From Rhizobium sp. SSA_523 (GTDB lineage Bacteria > Pseudomonadota > Alphaproteobacteria > Rhizobiales > Rhizobiaceae): a stretch of DNA of 64,000 nucleotides. Both the position numbers and the translations under genes were made by a program. Shown here piece by piece: positions 34,215-44,285 of the stretch (position 1 is its first letter; each line of letters opens with the position of its first letter). The DNA is taken from NCBI RefSeq assembly GCF_030435705.1, contig NZ_CP129382.1, forward strand, positions 1,612,001 to 1,676,000, written 5' to 3'. Below the pieces are notes generated by a model, which saw only the letters and a list, made by a program, of their open reading frames with translations, was not told the DNA's origin and did no database searches.

Positions 34215-35060
34215 TTGGATTTCCTCACAGACTACAAGATCCCGGTCGGCATGTGGGCCAAACAGGCGGTCGATTGGCTGACCCTGCACGGCGCCTGGTT
34301 CTTCGACTGGCTGTCCTCGGTTCTGGAGACTGTCATCGACGGGCTGCTTTTCCTTCTCCAGTGGCCGCATCCGCTGGCGGTGGTTGTTGCGCTCACCGCC
34401 TTGTCCTTCCTGTTTCGCCGCTCCGCCGGCGTAGCGCTGTTCACCGCCGCCGGCCTGCTCTTCATCATCAACCAGGGCTATTGGAAGGAAACGACGGAGA
34501 CGCTGGCGCTTGTCGTGGCGGCCACTGCCGTCAGCATGGCGATCGGCGTGCCGCTCGGCATCGCCTCCGCACGCCGCTCCTGGCTCTACGAATTGCTTCG
34601 CCCCGTTCTGGATCTGATGCAGACCATTCCCACCTTCGTCTACCTGATCCCGGCGCTGATCCTCTTCGGTCTCGGCATGGTGCCCGGCCTGATCGCAACC
34701 GTGATCTTTGCCATACCGGCGCCGATCCGGCTGACCCGGCTCGGCATCATCTCGACGCCCCAGGCCCTCACCGAAGCGGCAATCGCCTTCGGCGCCAAGC
34801 CGGCCCAGGTGCTGCGAAAGGTGGAACTGCCCTTCGCCACGCCGCAGATCATGGCGGGGCTGACACAGACGATCATGCTGTCCTTGTCGATGGTGGTCAT
34901 TGCGGCACTGGTCGGCGCCGACGGGCTCGGCGTGCCGGTGATTCGCGCGCTGAACACGGTCAATATCGCCCGCGGCTTCGAGGCCGGGCTTTGCATCGTC
35001 ATCCTGGCGATCATCCTCGATCGCATGTTCCGCGCCGGCAGCGAGGGAGACAGGGCATGA
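34215..35060 (+). CDS. choW: Choline ABC transporter permease
   Basis: A 281-residue inner-membrane permease of the OpuAB/ProW type. Membrane helices occupy most of residues 45-275. The ABC-interaction (EAA) loop is ALTEAAIAFGAKPAQVLRKV, and PTFVYLIPALILFGLGMVPG is typical. I choose TTG 34215 as start: AAGGGA lies 8 bases upstream, and the protein then begins LDFLTDYKIPVGMWA, as expected for ChoW; upstream in-frame residues look non-coding. It overlaps choV by four bases (ATGA). Confidence 0.92.
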   Translation: MDFLTDYKIPVGMWAKQAVDWLTLHGAWFFDWLSSVLETVIDGLLFLLQWPHPLAVVVALTALSFLFRRSAGVALFTAAGLLFIINQGYWKETTETLALVVAATAVSMAIGVPLGIASARRSWLYELLRPVLDLMQTIPTFVYLIPALILFGLGMVPGLIATVIFAIPAPIRLTRLGIISTPQALTEAAIAFGAKPAQVLRKVELPFATPQIMAGLTQTIMLSLSMVVIAALVGADGLGVPVIRALNTVNIARGFEAGLCIVILAIILDRMFRAGSEGDRA

Positions 35061-36106
35061 GCGCCGCCATCACCTTCGAGCATCTCGACATCATCTTCGG
35101 TGACCGCCCGCAACGCGCGCTCGCCATGCTGGATAACGGCCAATCGCGCGAGGAGATCAACACGGCGACCAGCCTTGTCGTTGGAGTCTCCAATGCCTCC
35201 CTGACCATTCAGGAGGGCGAAATCCTCGTGCTGATGGGTCTGTCGGGCTCCGGCAAATCGACGCTGGTGCGCGCCGTCAACGGCCTTGCGCCGGTGGTGC
35301 GCGGAACCGTCAGCGTCAGGACGGGCAATGGCCATGTCGATCCCTATCGGTGTCCGCCCAAGACCCTGCGCGACCTGCGCATGCGCACGGTCTCCATGGT
35401 CTTCCAGCAATTCGGCCTCCTGCCCTGGCGCAGCGTCGCCGACAATGTCGGCTTCGGGCTGGAGCTGGCCGGCGTGCCGGAAAGACAGCGCAAGGCGCAG
35501 ATCGCCGAACAGCTGTCGCTGGTCAATCTGTCGGAATGGGCGCAGCGCCGGGTGGGCGAATTGTCCGGCGGCATGCAGCAGCGTGTCGGGCTCGCCCGGG
35601 CCTTCGCCACGGGCGCGCCGATCCTGTTGATGGACGAGCCATTTTCCGCCCTCGACCCGCTGATTCGCACCCGGCTGCAGGACGAGCTCCTGGAATTTCA
35701 GATGAGGTTGAAGAAGACCATTCTCTTCGTCAGTCACGATCTCGACGAAGCCTTCCGAATCGGCAATCGCATCGCGATCATGGAAAGCGGGCGGATCGTC
35801 CAATGCGGCACGCCGCAGGACATTGTCCGCGCGCCGGCCAACCAGTATGTCGCGGATTTCGTCCAGAACCTGAACCCGATCACACTCCTGACCGCCTCGG
35901 ACGTCATGAGCCCCGGCGCAAGCACGTCCGCCAGGGGGCCGGTCACTGCGACCGCCCTGCCCCGCACGCCGCTGGTCGACATCATGGACGCGCTGGCGCG
36001 CCAGCCCGGCGTCATCGGCATCGTTGACAACGGCGCCGTCATCGGCACCATTGGCGCCGACGATATCATCGCCGGTCTGACCCGACACCGGCGCCGCGAG
36101 GTGTAG
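35057..36106 (+). CDS. choV: Choline ABC transporter ATP-binding protein
   Basis: A 349-residue ATPase of the ProV/OpuAA class. Walker A is LMGLSGSGKSTLVRAVNGL, the signature LSGGMQQRVGLARAFA, Walker B ILLMDEPFSALDP, and the switch HDLDEAF. The C-terminal ~90 residues (DIMDALARQPGVIGIVDNGA, then VIGTIGADDIIAGL) form a CBS-type regulatory region as in osmolyte importers. It energises ChoW. The next gene (HugZ-like) starts 4 bases after its stop, so it is cotranscribed. Confidence 0.94.
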   Translation: MSAAITFEHLDIIFGDRPQRALAMLDNGQSREEINTATSLVVGVSNASLTIQEGEILVLMGLSGSGKSTLVRAVNGLAPVVRGTVSVRTGNGHVDPYRCPPKTLRDLRMRTVSMVFQQFGLLPWRSVADNVGFGLELAGVPERQRKAQIAEQLSLVNLSEWAQRRVGELSGGMQQRVGLARAFATGAPILLMDEPFSALDPLIRTRLQDELLEFQMRLKKTILFVSHDLDEAFRIGNRIAIMESGRIVQCGTPQDIVRAPANQYVADFVQNLNPITLLTASDVMSPGASTSARGPVTATALPRTPLVDIMDALARQPGVIGIVDNGAVIGTIGADDIIAGLTRHRRREV

Positions 36107-36110
36107 AAGC

Positions 36111-36857
36111 GTGACTGACAAGCCATCCGTCCTGCGGGATCTCGATCCCGAGGCATTGACGCTCGGCCGCACGCTTTTGCGGTCCGCGCGCTCCGTCGCC
36201 CTTGCGGTCCAGGATGCCGCATCGGGCTTTCCCGCGGTCAGCCGCGCACTGATGGCGACCGATCTTGACGGGACGCCGCTCATCCTCGTCTCCACGCTCG
36301 CGGCCCATACGCGCAGCCTGGCCGGCGAACCGCGATGCTCGCTCCTGGCGGGTGAGCCCGGCAAGGGCGATCCGCTTGCGCATCCGCGGGTGACGCTGTT
36401 TGCCCTGGCGGAACCGGTTCCGCGCGGCAGCCAGGACCATGACAGGGCCAGGCGGCGCTTCCTCAACCGGCATCCGAAATCCGCGCTCTATATCGACTTT
36501 CCCGATTTCAGCTTTTACCGCCTGCGCCCCGACCATGCCTCCCTGAACGGCGGCTTCGGCCGCGCCTATGCCATAGATGGCGGTCTTTTCACCTTCTCCT
36601 TCCCGCTGGACCAGGCCGCCTGGCTTGCCGCAGAGGAAGGGCTGATGAATGGCGGGCAAGATGCGACCGCACTGGCGCGTGCCTTTGGCGCCCCGAAAGC
36701 CGAGCATTACCGCATCTGCGGCATGGATCCGGCCGGCATCGACATTTCGGGAACCGATCCCGCCGGACGCGACAGGATCTATCGCCATGAGTTTGATGAC
36801 ATCTTCGTTCAACCGGACGACGCTATAGATGAGCTTATGCGTATACTTGGAAACTGA
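36111..36857 (+). CDS. HugZ-like haem utilisation/pyridoxamine-phosphate-oxidase-fold protein
   Basis: A 248-residue protein with a split-barrel flavin-reductase-like domain (about residues 20-165: MATDLDGTPLILVSTLAAHT, then RSLAGEPRCSLLAGEPGKGD) and a C-terminal DUF2470-type helical domain (about 175-248). This combination is the HugZ/HutZ family, which binds or degrades haem. The GTG start lies just after the choV stop, an unusual place for a haem gene; operon membership is clear, functional link is not. The haem receptor 8 kb upstream is a plausible partner. Confidence 0.8.
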   Translation: MTDKPSVLRDLDPEALTLGRTLLRSARSVALAVQDAASGFPAVSRALMATDLDGTPLILVSTLAAHTRSLAGEPRCSLLAGEPGKGDPLAHPRVTLFALAEPVPRGSQDHDRARRRFLNRHPKSALYIDFPDFSFYRLRPDHASLNGGFGRAYAIDGGLFTFSFPLDQAAWLAAEEGLMNGGQDATALARAFGAPKAEHYRICGMDPAGIDISGTDPAGRDRIYRHEFDDIFVQPDDAIDELMRILGN

Positions 36858-36960
36858 CATATCACTACGCAAAATTTAGGGATATACATTCCCGGTGCTG
36901 TCTTGCTAAATTTGCCATTACTGTTACCGCTCACAAGGCGGCGGACAGGTTACTTAGGGG

Positions 36961-37290
36961 ATGACTGAGGAATTCAAGATGACATCACTCACTGAGCACT
37001 CGGCAGCGGCAGCAAACCTGCTGTCTGCCATGGCAAACCCCAAACGCTTGTTGATTCTGTGCTGCCTCGTCGAGGGCGAAGTTGCCGTCGGCGCGCTGGC
37101 CACCAAAGTTGGGTTGAGCCAGTCCGCGCTCTCGCAGCATCTGTCGAAACTGCGCGCCCAGAAACTCGTCAACACGCGGCGCGACGCGCAAACCATCTAT
37201 TATTCCAGCTCTGCCGAATCCGTCATGCGGGTTCTGGAAACATTGGAAGGCCTGTATTGCGAACCTGAACGCGATCGATCGGCTGCTTGA
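36961..37290 (+). CDS. nolR: ArsR-family regulator, NolR-like
   Basis: A 109-residue winged-helix repressor. The core AAANLLSAMANPKRLLILCC, LVEGEVAVGALATKVGLSQS and ALSQHLSKLRAQKLV...RRDAQTIYYSS closely follows rhizobial NolR, which represses nod genes and other surface/symbiosis functions. No metal-binding cysteine pair of the ArsR type is evident. Upstream, TTTAGGGATATACAT (from about 36885) resembles the NolR A/T-TTAG box, with a spacer one base shorter than the consensus I recall, so autoregulation is possible. Orthology to NolR is inferred. Confidence 0.8.
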   Translation: MTEEFKMTSLTEHSAAAANLLSAMANPKRLLILCCLVEGEVAVGALATKVGLSQSALSQHLSKLRAQKLVNTRRDAQTIYYSSSAESVMRVLETLEGLYCEPERDRSAA

Positions 37291-37723
37291 TGACAGCGCA
37301 AACATCACGGCACGCGTCTCGACCGCTTTCATGAGGAAAGCCTGCGATTAGCGGTGCCGAACTTCACGACCATCATGACATGCCCTGTTTCTATCGATCG
37401 GCTCCCATTCGGCCTGGGACCGATCAGCCTCAACTCTTTGCTTATGGCGTGAGCCGGGTGGCGCGCGCCAGAAGACCCGTCGCGGGATGAGGGGTATCTT
37501 CATGCCATCCATTTGATGCCCGGAGGGATTTTCCGTCCATAGCGGACTTTCCTCATCGGATCGACGCCTCTGCCGACATGCCGACGATTGAGAGGCTTTT
37601 CTGCTCTATCGCCTTGCGGCCAAGCCTCCATGTCTTGCGGCCAAGCCTCGGCGTGCTTGACCTCAGCGGAAGCCTGACCGACACTTTGAATCACCGGAGA
37701 GGATGGACGAGGAGCGGAATACA
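37291..37723. other. Gap with a short direct repeat, no supported gene
   Basis: About 430 bases between the NolR-like gene and a small secreted protein gene. A 16-bp direct repeat (CTTGCGGCCAAGCCTC at 37613-37628 and 37634-37649) lies near the end. Open frames on the minus strand here show no conserved feature. Confidence 0.5.
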
Positions 37724-38041
37724 ATGACGGCAGGGGCACGTAAGCTCGCATTTCTAGTTGCAATGGCAAGCGCTTGCGCCACAGTGCCGGCATCCGCCAT
37801 CGATTGGGGCAGTGCCGGCAAGGCCAGTCCCGGTAGCGGCACCATCACGCCGAAGACGACCCTGCCGGCACCAGAACCATCTGCGCCGAAAGCCGCCGAG
37901 ACCGGCTTCGACTGCGATACGGTGACCCGCATGTCCTGGGAGCGGCCACAGGCCGAGCGGGAGAACCAGCCCGGACCGCAGCAGGTGCGGCGCTGCAGCC
38001 GCGACGGCTTCTCTCTCGAAGTCACCCCGCCCTCGCAATAG
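37724..38041 (+). CDS. Small secreted protein, unknown function
   Basis: A 105-residue exported protein I cannot assign. A signal peptide is clear (KLAFLVAMASACATVPASA, cleavage about residue 25). The mature part is Pro-rich, then has a C-terminal stretch with two cysteines (FDCDTVTRMSWERP and QQVRRCSRDGFSL), which may form a disulphide. GGAG lies 9 bases before ATG 37724. It precedes the GntR gene by 140 bases. Confidence 0.6.
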   Translation: MTAGARKLAFLVAMASACATVPASAIDWGSAGKASPGSGTITPKTTLPAPEPSAPKAAETGFDCDTVTRMSWERPQAERENQPGPQQVRRCSRDGFSLEVTPPSQ

Positions 38042-38181
38042 AGGCGACAACAAAGGGTGATCGAGGAGGCGTGCTCGAGGAGGCGTGTTCCAGGCGCGCG
38101 GGAAACCCGCCATACAGGAGACCGCCGAAGGCCGTGGCGCAAAGGGTTCCCATTCGCGCCACTTGGTATTATGCATCGCTC

Positions 38182-38841
38182 ATGTCGACAGCCAAGGCCG
38201 AAACGATCGCGGTGCGAATCAGCCGCATTCTTGCAGAGCGCATCATTGCCGGCGCCTTGTCGCCGGGCATGCGCCTGGCGCAGGATCACATTGCCGAGGA
38301 ATTCGACACGAGCCATGTGCCGGTGCGGGAGGCCTTTCGCCGCCTGGAGGCCATGGGACTGGTCGTCAGCGAGCCGCGGCGCGGCACGCGCGTTGCGGGT
38401 TTCACCATGGCGGAGGTTCGGGAGGTTGCCGAAATGCGCTCGGCGCTGGAGGTCCTGGCGCTTCGCCATGCGGCCCCTCACCTCACACGCGCCATCCTGG
38501 ACCAGGCCGAAGAGGCCAATCGTGCCGGCGACAGAGCGGGTGACGTGCAGGCCTGGGAAGAGGCCAATCGCAGCTTCCACCGTATCCTTCTGACACCCTG
38601 CGGCATGCCCCGGCTCCTGAAGGCGATCGACGACCTGCATGCCGCCAGCGCCCGTTTCCTCTTCTCCGGCTGGCGGGCCGAATGGGAAGCACCGACCGAT
38701 CGCGACCATCTGGCGATCCTTTCCGCCCTGCGCAGCCATGATATCGAAGGGGCTGCCGCCGTTCTTGCTCGTCACGTGCAATGGGTGGGACACCCGGTCA
38801 GGGCCACGAGCCGAAACGCCTTATCCCTCCTGACTCCTTAA
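38182..38841 (+). CDS. bioR: GntR/FadR-type regulator, probable BioR
   Basis: A 219-residue regulator with an N-terminal winged helix (IAVRISRILAERIIAGALSP, then HIAEEFDTSHVPVREAFRRL) and a C-terminal FCD ligand domain (about 95-215; HRILLTPCGM). It sits directly upstream of bioY-bioB, and two copies of the known BioR box (TTATMTATAA) lie in the gap, which identifies it as the biotin repressor BioR of alphaproteobacteria by context. ATG 38182 is chosen since the HTH domain begins about ten residues in; longer frames read through non-conserved sequence. Confidence 0.85.
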   Translation: MSTAKAETIAVRISRILAERIIAGALSPGMRLAQDHIAEEFDTSHVPVREAFRRLEAMGLVVSEPRRGTRVAGFTMAEVREVAEMRSALEVLALRHAAPHLTRAILDQAEEANRAGDRAGDVQAWEEANRSFHRILLTPCGMPRLLKAIDDLHAASARFLFSGWRAEWEAPTDRDHLAILSALRSHDIEGAAAVLARHVQWVGHPVRATSRNALSLLTP

Positions 38842-38916
38842 AGGCCTGCCGCGCCGCACTCCATACCCGCCTGAGATCGCGCCTCACAGCCTGAGCATAA
38901 CTTTGACACGCGTAGA

Positions 38917-38926
38917 TTATAGATAA
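38917..38926. promoter_or_regulatory. BioR box 1 (TTATAGATAA)
   Basis: An exact match to the BioR operator TTATMTATAA class read with the central base pair swapped (TTATAGATAA/TTATCTATAA are complementary). A TTGACA hexamer starts 14 bases upstream (38903), so repressor binding would overlap the promoter. Confidence 0.8.
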
Positions 38927-39030
38927 TCTCCTTTAAAGTGGCCAGTAGAATTCAGAATTTTCCAGATACCGACGATTCCGTCTTGTCAAATCTGGCCCTT
39001 CGTGGATTCATTCGAGATATTCCTGTCAAA

Positions 39031-39040
39031 TTATCTATAA
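39031..39040. promoter_or_regulatory. BioR box 2 (TTATCTATAA)
   Basis: A second exact BioR-type site ends 13 bases before the bioY start codon. Confidence 0.85.
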
Positions 39041-39053
39041 AAGGATTTAGCTC

Positions 39054-39698
39054 ATGGATCTCGACACGGGTTTGACTGCCGGCCGCGCCTCCAAATGGGT
39101 CCGTCGGGGGATGATCATCTTGGGCGGCGCCGCCGTCATGACCGCGGCGGCAAAGATACAGATCCCCTTCTGGCCGGTTCCCATGACCCTGCACACGATG
39201 GCGGTCATGGCTTTCGCCGTGCTTCTCGGTCCGCGATTCGCCGGCGCCATTTTTCTCCTCTATCTTTCCGCCGGAGCCACGGGCCTGCCGGTCTTTTCCG
39301 GATCGCCCGAGCGCGGCATCGGCCTTGCCTATATGGCCGGGCCCACCGGCGGCTATCTTCTCGGCTTTCTGCTTGCATCCGTCCTTGTCGGCCATCTTGC
39401 CGGCGGTCCTGCCAGTCGCCCTATTCGTCATCCTACTCGTCGTCCCGAAGCTCGCCTTGCTGGCAGCCGGGCGGGCGGCAAGGCCATGATCCGGCAGATG
39501 GGCGCCATGCTGGTCGGCCTCGGCGTGATCTATGCCGCCGGCCTTGCCTGGCTTGCGCTCTTCGTCCCGGCCGACCGCCTTCTTGCGCTCGGCGTTGCGC
39601 CCTTCCTTCTCGGCGACCTCGTCAAATGCGCCGCGGTTGCTGTCGGCAGTGCGATCTTCGGCAGCGGCCTCTCACGCCTGCTGGGGCCTGGCCGATGA
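39054..39698 (+). CDS. bioY: Biotin transporter, BioY family
   Basis: A 214-residue membrane protein, the substrate-binding S component of biotin uptake. Family motifs are present: [20 protein letters not shown] and [17 protein letters not shown]. About six membrane segments. Residues ~118-143 form an Arg/Pro-rich insert ([20 protein letters not shown]) between helices where the family usually has a short loop. No BioM/BioN genes follow, so it may work alone or with shared ECF modules. It overlaps bioB by four bases and is under two BioR boxes. Confidence 0.92.
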   Translation: MDLDTGLTAGRASKWVRRGMIILGGAAVMTAAAKIQIPFWPVPMTLHTMAVMAFAVLLGPRFAGAIFLLYLSAGATGLPVFSGSPERGIGLAYMAGPTGGYLLGFLLASVLVGHLAGGPASRPIRHPTRRPEARLAGSRAGGKAMIRQMGAMLVGLGVIYAAGLAWLALFVPADRLLALGVAPFLLGDLVKCAAVAVGSAIFGSGLSRLLGPGR

Positions 39699-40741
39699 GG
39701 ACCGGCGCGGAAATGATCCGCCATGACTGGACGATCGAGGCCATTCTTGGCCTCCACGACCTGCCGCTGCTCGATCTCATCGGTCGAGCCAGTGCCGTGC
39801 ATCGGCAGCATCACGATCCGGACCGCGTGCAGAAGGCGAGCCTTTTGTCGATCAAGACCGGCGGCTGTCCGGAAGATTGCGCCTATTGCCCGCAATCCGC
39901 CCATCACCGCGAGGTCGAGCTGACGCGCGAGCGCCTGATGAATCCGGCGGTCGTCGTGGCGCTGGCGGACCGCGCCCGCAAGGCCGGCGCCGAGCGCTTC
40001 TGCATGGGAGCCGCCTGGCGCAAGGTGACGGACGGCCCCGATTTCGATGCCGTGCTGGACATGGTCCGCGGGGTCCGCTCGCTGGGCATGGAAGCCTGCG
40101 TGACGCTCGGCATGCTGACGCCGCACCAGGCCGAGCGCCTGGCGGAGGCGGGCCTGACCGCCTATAACCACAATCTCGATACCAGTCCCGAATTCTACGG
40201 CGAGATCATTTCCACCCGCACCTATCAGGATCGGCTGGATACGCTCGCAACCGTGCGTGCCTTTGGCGTCGAGCTCTGCTGCGGCGGCATTATCGGCATG
40301 GGCGAGACGGCGCGCGATCGCGCCTCCATGCTGCAGGTGCTGGCCAGCATGGCGCCGCATCCGGAAAGCGTTCCGATCAATGCGCTGGTGCCGGTCAAGG
40401 GCACGCCGCTTTCAGATTGCCCGCCGGTCGATCCTCTCGATCTCGTGCGTATGGTCGCCACCGCGCGGATCATCATGCCCAAGGCCATGGTGCGGCTCTC
40501 TGCGGGGCGGTCCAGCCTCAACCGCGAGGCGCAGATCCTCTGCCTTGTGGCCGGGGCCAATTCGCTGTTCTGGGGTGACAGGCTGCTGACCACCGCCAAT
40601 GCCGGACGCGATCACGATGCCGAACTGTTTGCCGCCCTGGCGGCCCGCCCGCAAGCCGGCGAAACGGCCGTGCGCCGCACGCCTCAGGCGCCGGCCCAGC
40701 AAGGGATGCAGCGCCGGAAGATTGCATCGGTCAGCCCATAA
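39695..40741 (+). CDS. bioB: Biotin synthase
   Basis: A radical-SAM enzyme of 348 residues that inserts sulphur into dethiobiotin. [18 protein letters not shown] holds the CxxxCxxC cluster motif; [20 protein letters not shown] and GGIIGMGET are characteristic, and the conserved arginine of the [2Fe-2S] site is in [12 protein letters not shown]. The ATG at 39695 overlaps the bioY stop (ATGA); MIRHDW at 39713 is an alternative. bioF, bioD and bioA are absent here, so this is a bioY-bioB unit with the rest elsewhere or missing. Confidence 0.94.
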   Translation: MRTGAEMIRHDWTIEAILGLHDLPLLDLIGRASAVHRQHHDPDRVQKASLLSIKTGGCPEDCAYCPQSAHHREVELTRERLMNPAVVVALADRARKAGAERFCMGAAWRKVTDGPDFDAVLDMVRGVRSLGMEACVTLGMLTPHQAERLAEAGLTAYNHNLDTSPEFYGEIISTRTYQDRLDTLATVRAFGVELCCGGIIGMGETARDRASMLQVLASMAPHPESVPINALVPVKGTPLSDCPPVDPLDLVRMVATARIIMPKAMVRLSAGRSSLNREAQILCLVAGANSLFWGDRLLTTANAGRDHDAELFAALAARPQAGETAVRRTPQAPAQQGMQRRKIASVSP

Positions 40742-40969
40742 AACATGCATATGCCGAAGACGGCGGCAGTCTGCGATATAATCCCTTGCGCAGTCCCTGC
40801 CGAATTCTTAAACATGACGGCAGAATGCAGCCAAACATGGCGCCTTCTGCCTGGACCGCCCACCCGTCCTGCCGCTTGGCACGGGCTGCCTGATGCAGAC
40901 CGCCGGCAGACGCACAGGGTGCACGGCCACTTCACAGGCCGAATGTCGGCCGACCCACGGAGGCTCAAT

Positions 40970-42076
40970 ATGAACGTCAAGACCCTGCTCGGCGCCACTG
41001 CCATCGCCACCCTCTCGCTCGTTTCCGCTGCCCGCGCCGATATCGTCATCGGCCTGATCGCGCCCGTAACCGGCCCCGTCGCCGCCTATGGCAACCAGGT
41101 GAAGAACGGGGCGGAAACCGCCATCGACGTCATCAACAAGGCCGGCGGCATCAAGGGCGAAAAGATCGTCCTGAAGATTGCCGATGATGCGGGCGAACCC
41201 AAGCAGGGCGTTTCGGCCGCCAACCAGCTGATCGGCGATGGCGTACGCTTCGTCGTCGGCCCCGTCACCTCCGGCGTCGCCATGCCGGCCTCCGATGCGC
41301 TGGCCGAGAACGGCGTCCTGATGGTCACCCCGACGGCCACCACGCCGGCCCTGACGACGCGCGGTCTTGAAACCGTGCTGCGCACCTGCGGCCGCGACGA
41401 CCAGCAGGCCGATGTGGCCGCCTCCTACCTGCTGAAGCACGCCAAGGACAAGCGAGTCGCCATCATCAATGACAAGGGCGCCTATGGCAAAGGCCTGGCC
41501 GATGCCTTCAAGGCCGCGCTGAACAAGGGGGGCGTGACCGAGGTTCTCAACGAGGCCCTGACCCCGGGCGAGAAGGATTTCAGCGCCCTGACCAGCCGCA
41601 TCAAGGCGGAAAACATCGATGTCGTCTATTTCGGCGGCTATCACCCGGAAGCCGGACTGCTGGTGCGGCAATTGGCCGATCTCGGCATCAAGCCGATGCT
41701 GATCGGCGGCGACGGACTTTCCAACACCGAATTTTCGAGCATTGGCGGCCCGGCCGCCGACGGCACCATTTTCACCACGGCTGCGGATGCCAGCAAGAAC
41801 CCGGATGCCAAGGCCGCCGCCGAGGCGCTGGCCGCCCGCAACATTCCGATGGAAGCCTTCACGCTAAACGCCTATGCGGCGGTGGAAGTCATCAAGGCCG
41901 GCATCGAGCGCGCCGGCAGCGCCGAGGATGCGTCCGCCGTTGCCGCCGCCCTCAAATCGGGCGAACCAGTGAACACCGTTATCGGCGAGTTGACCTATGG
42001 CGAGACCGGCGACCTGACCTCGCAGACCTTCGACCTCTTCCAGTGGAAGGACAGCAAGATGGTCTCCGTCGAATAG
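40970..42076 (+). CDS. Branched-chain amino acid ABC transporter substrate-binding protein
   Basis: A 368-residue periplasmic binding protein of the LivJ/BraC type. Signal peptide [23 protein letters not shown]; the mature protein starts [20 protein letters not shown]. Ligand-site text [20 protein letters not shown] and [13 protein letters not shown] is typical of LIV-binding proteins. GGAGG lies 6 bases before ATG 40970. No permease or ATPase genes follow, so it is an orphan or serves a system encoded elsewhere. The 228 bases upstream hold nothing I can name. Confidence 0.92.
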   Translation: MNVKTLLGATAIATLSLVSAARADIVIGLIAPVTGPVAAYGNQVKNGAETAIDVINKAGGIKGEKIVLKIADDAGEPKQGVSAANQLIGDGVRFVVGPVTSGVAMPASDALAENGVLMVTPTATTPALTTRGLETVLRTCGRDDQQADVAASYLLKHAKDKRVAIINDKGAYGKGLADAFKAALNKGGVTEVLNEALTPGEKDFSALTSRIKAENIDVVYFGGYHPEAGLLVRQLADLGIKPMLIGGDGLSNTEFSSIGGPAADGTIFTTAADASKNPDAKAAAEALAARNIPMEAFTLNAYAAVEVIKAGIERAGSAEDASAVAAALKSGEPVNTVIGELTYGETGDLTSQTFDLFQWKDSKMVSVE

Positions 42077-42235
42077 TCCGCACACCAAAGCGCGGAAGAC
42101 CGGGCCGAGCGATCTGCCCGGTCCTCTTCGGCCACCTCTGCCGCGCAGGCCTTGCGCCAACGGGCGGCCGCCGCCCCTTCCACGCCACAGGACAGACCGC
42201 TATCGTGTCGCCAGCATCAACCGGAGAGCGACACC

Positions 42236-43930
42236 ATGAGCGATCTTGAACGCCGAATCGATCAGGGCACGGGGCGACAGCCGGCCGATATCGTCCTCAA
42301 GGGCGGCCGGTTCTTCGACCTTGTGACCGGTGAACTCTCAGCCTCCGATATCGCCATTTGCGGCGACACGATCGTCGGCACCTGCGAAGCCTATGAGGGC
42401 CGCGAGACGATCGACATTTCCGACCGGATCGTCGTGCCGGGCTTCATCGATACGCATCTGCACATCGAAAGCTCGCTCGTCACGCCGCATGAATTCGACC
42501 GATGCGTGCTGCCCTACGGGGTCACCACGGCGATCTGCGATCCGCATGAGATCGCCAATGTCATCGGCACCGAGGGTATCCAGTTCTTTCTCGATTCGGC
42601 CGAAGAGACGATCATGGACATCCGGGTCCAGCTCTCCTCCTGCGTCCCCGCCACCCATCTGGAAACCTCCGGCGCCGACCTGCCCATCGAGCGGCTCCTG
42701 CCGTTTCGGCAGCATCCGAAGGTGATCGGCCTGGCGGAATTCATGAATTTCCCCGGCGTCATCCACAAGGATCCGGGGGCGATCGCCAAGCTCGAGGCCT
42801 TCCAGGGCGGGCATATCGATGGTCATGCGCCGCTCTTGTCAGGCCTTGGCCTGAACGGCTATCTCGCCGCCGGCATCCGCACCGAACACGAGGCGACCAG
42901 CGCCGCGGAGGCCTTGGAAAAGATCCGCAAGGGCATGCATATCCTCGTGCGCGAAGGCTCGGTCTCCAAGGATCTCCACGCGCTCTTGCCGATCATGACG
43001 GAGCGGCTCTCCCCCTATCTGGCCTTGTGCACGGATGACCGCAATCCGCTGGACATTGCCGAAGAGGGCCATCTCGATTTCATGATCCGGACGGCGATCG
43101 CCCATGGCGTGGAACCGCTGGTCGCCTATCGCGCAGCCTCCATTTCCGCCGCCCGTGCCTTCCGCCTTTTCGACCGCGGCCTCGTGGCGCCCGGCTGGCG
43201 CGCCGATCTGGTGGTCGTCGATACGCTCGAAGACTGCCGGGCGGACATGGTCTTTGCCGGCGGCCGGCGCGTCACGCCCGAACTCTTCGCAAGCCGCAGA
43301 CCGGTCGCGCCTGTCGGCCTCGACAGCGTCAAGGCGCGGCTGGTCAAGGCGGCCGATTTCTCGGTTCCGGTCAAAACCGAAGAACAGCCGGTGATCGGGG
43401 TTCTGCCGGGCAAGATCATTACCGAACATCGCCGCTTCCGCCTGCCCGCCTCCGGCAACCAGACCAGCGTCGATCTCGACAATGACATCATCAAGGTCGC
43501 CGTCATCGAACGGCATGGGAAGAACGGCAATCACGCCAATGGCTTCGTTCAGGGATTCGGCTTGAAGAAGGGAGCCATCGCCTCGACCGTCGGCCATGAC
43601 AGCCACAATATCTGCGTGGTCGGCGTCAGCGAGGACGATATGGCGCTGGCCGTCAATCGGCTCTCCGACATCCGCGGCGGCTTCGTCGTCGTCGAGGCCG
43701 GCCGCGTCACGGGAGAAATCGCCCTGCCGGTCGCCGGGCTGATGAGTCTTGACCCTTTCGAGACGGTGCGCGATGCGCTGACGGAGCTGCGCAAGGCCGC
43801 CTATGCCCTCGGCACCACTTTGGCCGAGCCCTTCCTGCAGGTCGCCTTCCTGCCGCTGCCGGTCATTCCGCATCTGAAAATATCCGACCGTGGCATGGTG
43901 GATGTCGATCAGTTCCGCTTGCTCGACTGA
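42236..43930 (+). CDS. ade: Adenine deaminase
   Basis: A 564-residue amidohydrolase that converts adenine to hypoxanthine and ammonia in purine salvage. Metal-site motifs are visible: [24 protein letters not shown], and [12 protein letters not shown]; the C-terminal AdeC domain has [20 protein letters not shown] and [11 protein letters not shown]. Length and order match Ade. ATG 42236 is chosen because GGAGAGCG precedes it and MSDLERRID is a typical start. Confidence 0.93.
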   Translation: MSDLERRIDQGTGRQPADIVLKGGRFFDLVTGELSASDIAICGDTIVGTCEAYEGRETIDISDRIVVPGFIDTHLHIESSLVTPHEFDRCVLPYGVTTAICDPHEIANVIGTEGIQFFLDSAEETIMDIRVQLSSCVPATHLETSGADLPIERLLPFRQHPKVIGLAEFMNFPGVIHKDPGAIAKLEAFQGGHIDGHAPLLSGLGLNGYLAAGIRTEHEATSAAEALEKIRKGMHILVREGSVSKDLHALLPIMTERLSPYLALCTDDRNPLDIAEEGHLDFMIRTAIAHGVEPLVAYRAASISAARAFRLFDRGLVAPGWRADLVVVDTLEDCRADMVFAGGRRVTPELFASRRPVAPVGLDSVKARLVKAADFSVPVKTEEQPVIGVLPGKIITEHRRFRLPASGNQTSVDLDNDIIKVAVIERHGKNGNHANGFVQGFGLKKGAIASTVGHDSHNICVVGVSEDDMALAVNRLSDIRGGFVVVEAGRVTGEIALPVAGLMSLDPFETVRDALTELRKAAYALGTTLAEPFLQVAFLPLPVIPHLKISDRGMVDVDQFRLLD

Positions 43931-43972
43931 GCCCTGCGGCCGGACGCGCGGCGCATGAAGGGATGGAATGCG

Positions 43973-44209
43973 TCAGCCGCGGCGCAGGATCATGCCGGCA
44001 TGATAGAGGACATCGTTGCGGAATTCGCCATCGGCGGCAAAGCCGGCATCGTCGCGATAATCGATATGGTTGCCGCGGATCTGGTAACGGCCTTGATAAG
44101 CCCGTTCCCGGTGACCGCGTCCCTCGACATAGCGGCCGTTCGGCAGCAGTTCGTGGCGGATGAAACCGTCCTCGGTCATCCACAGGCCGGCAAAGGCATG
44201 CGTGGTCAT
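43973..44209 (-). CDS. Atu4866-domain small protein
   Basis: A 78-residue protein with the compact beta-rich Atu4866 fold signature: FAGLWMTEDGFIRHELLPNG, RYVEGRG...AYQGRYQIRG, NHIDYRDDAGFAADGEF. The domain is named for an Agrobacterium protein of known structure but unknown function. It lies downstream of the 45-residue gene on the same strand, past a hairpin. Confidence 0.75.
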   Translation of the reverse strand: MTTHAFAGLWMTEDGFIRHELLPNGRYVEGRGHRERAYQGRYQIRGNHIDYRDDAGFAADGEFRNDVLYHAGMILRRG

Positions 44210-44242
44210 TCTAATCTCTCCTGTCTTGCACGATGATCCGAA

Positions 44243-44277
44243 GAAAGAGGCGGAGCTCTTCGGGACCCGCCTCTTTC
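44243..44277. terminator. 11-bp perfect inverted repeat (GAAAGAGGCGG/CCGCCTCTTTC)
   Basis: The stem closes a 13-base loop just after the stop of the 45-residue gene (minus strand) and before the Atu4866 gene. The tail TTTC-TTCGG gives only a short U run, so termination would be partial. Confidence 0.65.
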
Positions 44278-44285
44278 AATTCATC

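Noticed and set aside
38952..39431. 159-codon minus-strand frame over the bioY promoter and gene
   Set aside because: Overlaps BioR boxes and bioY antisense; low-complexity charged sequence.
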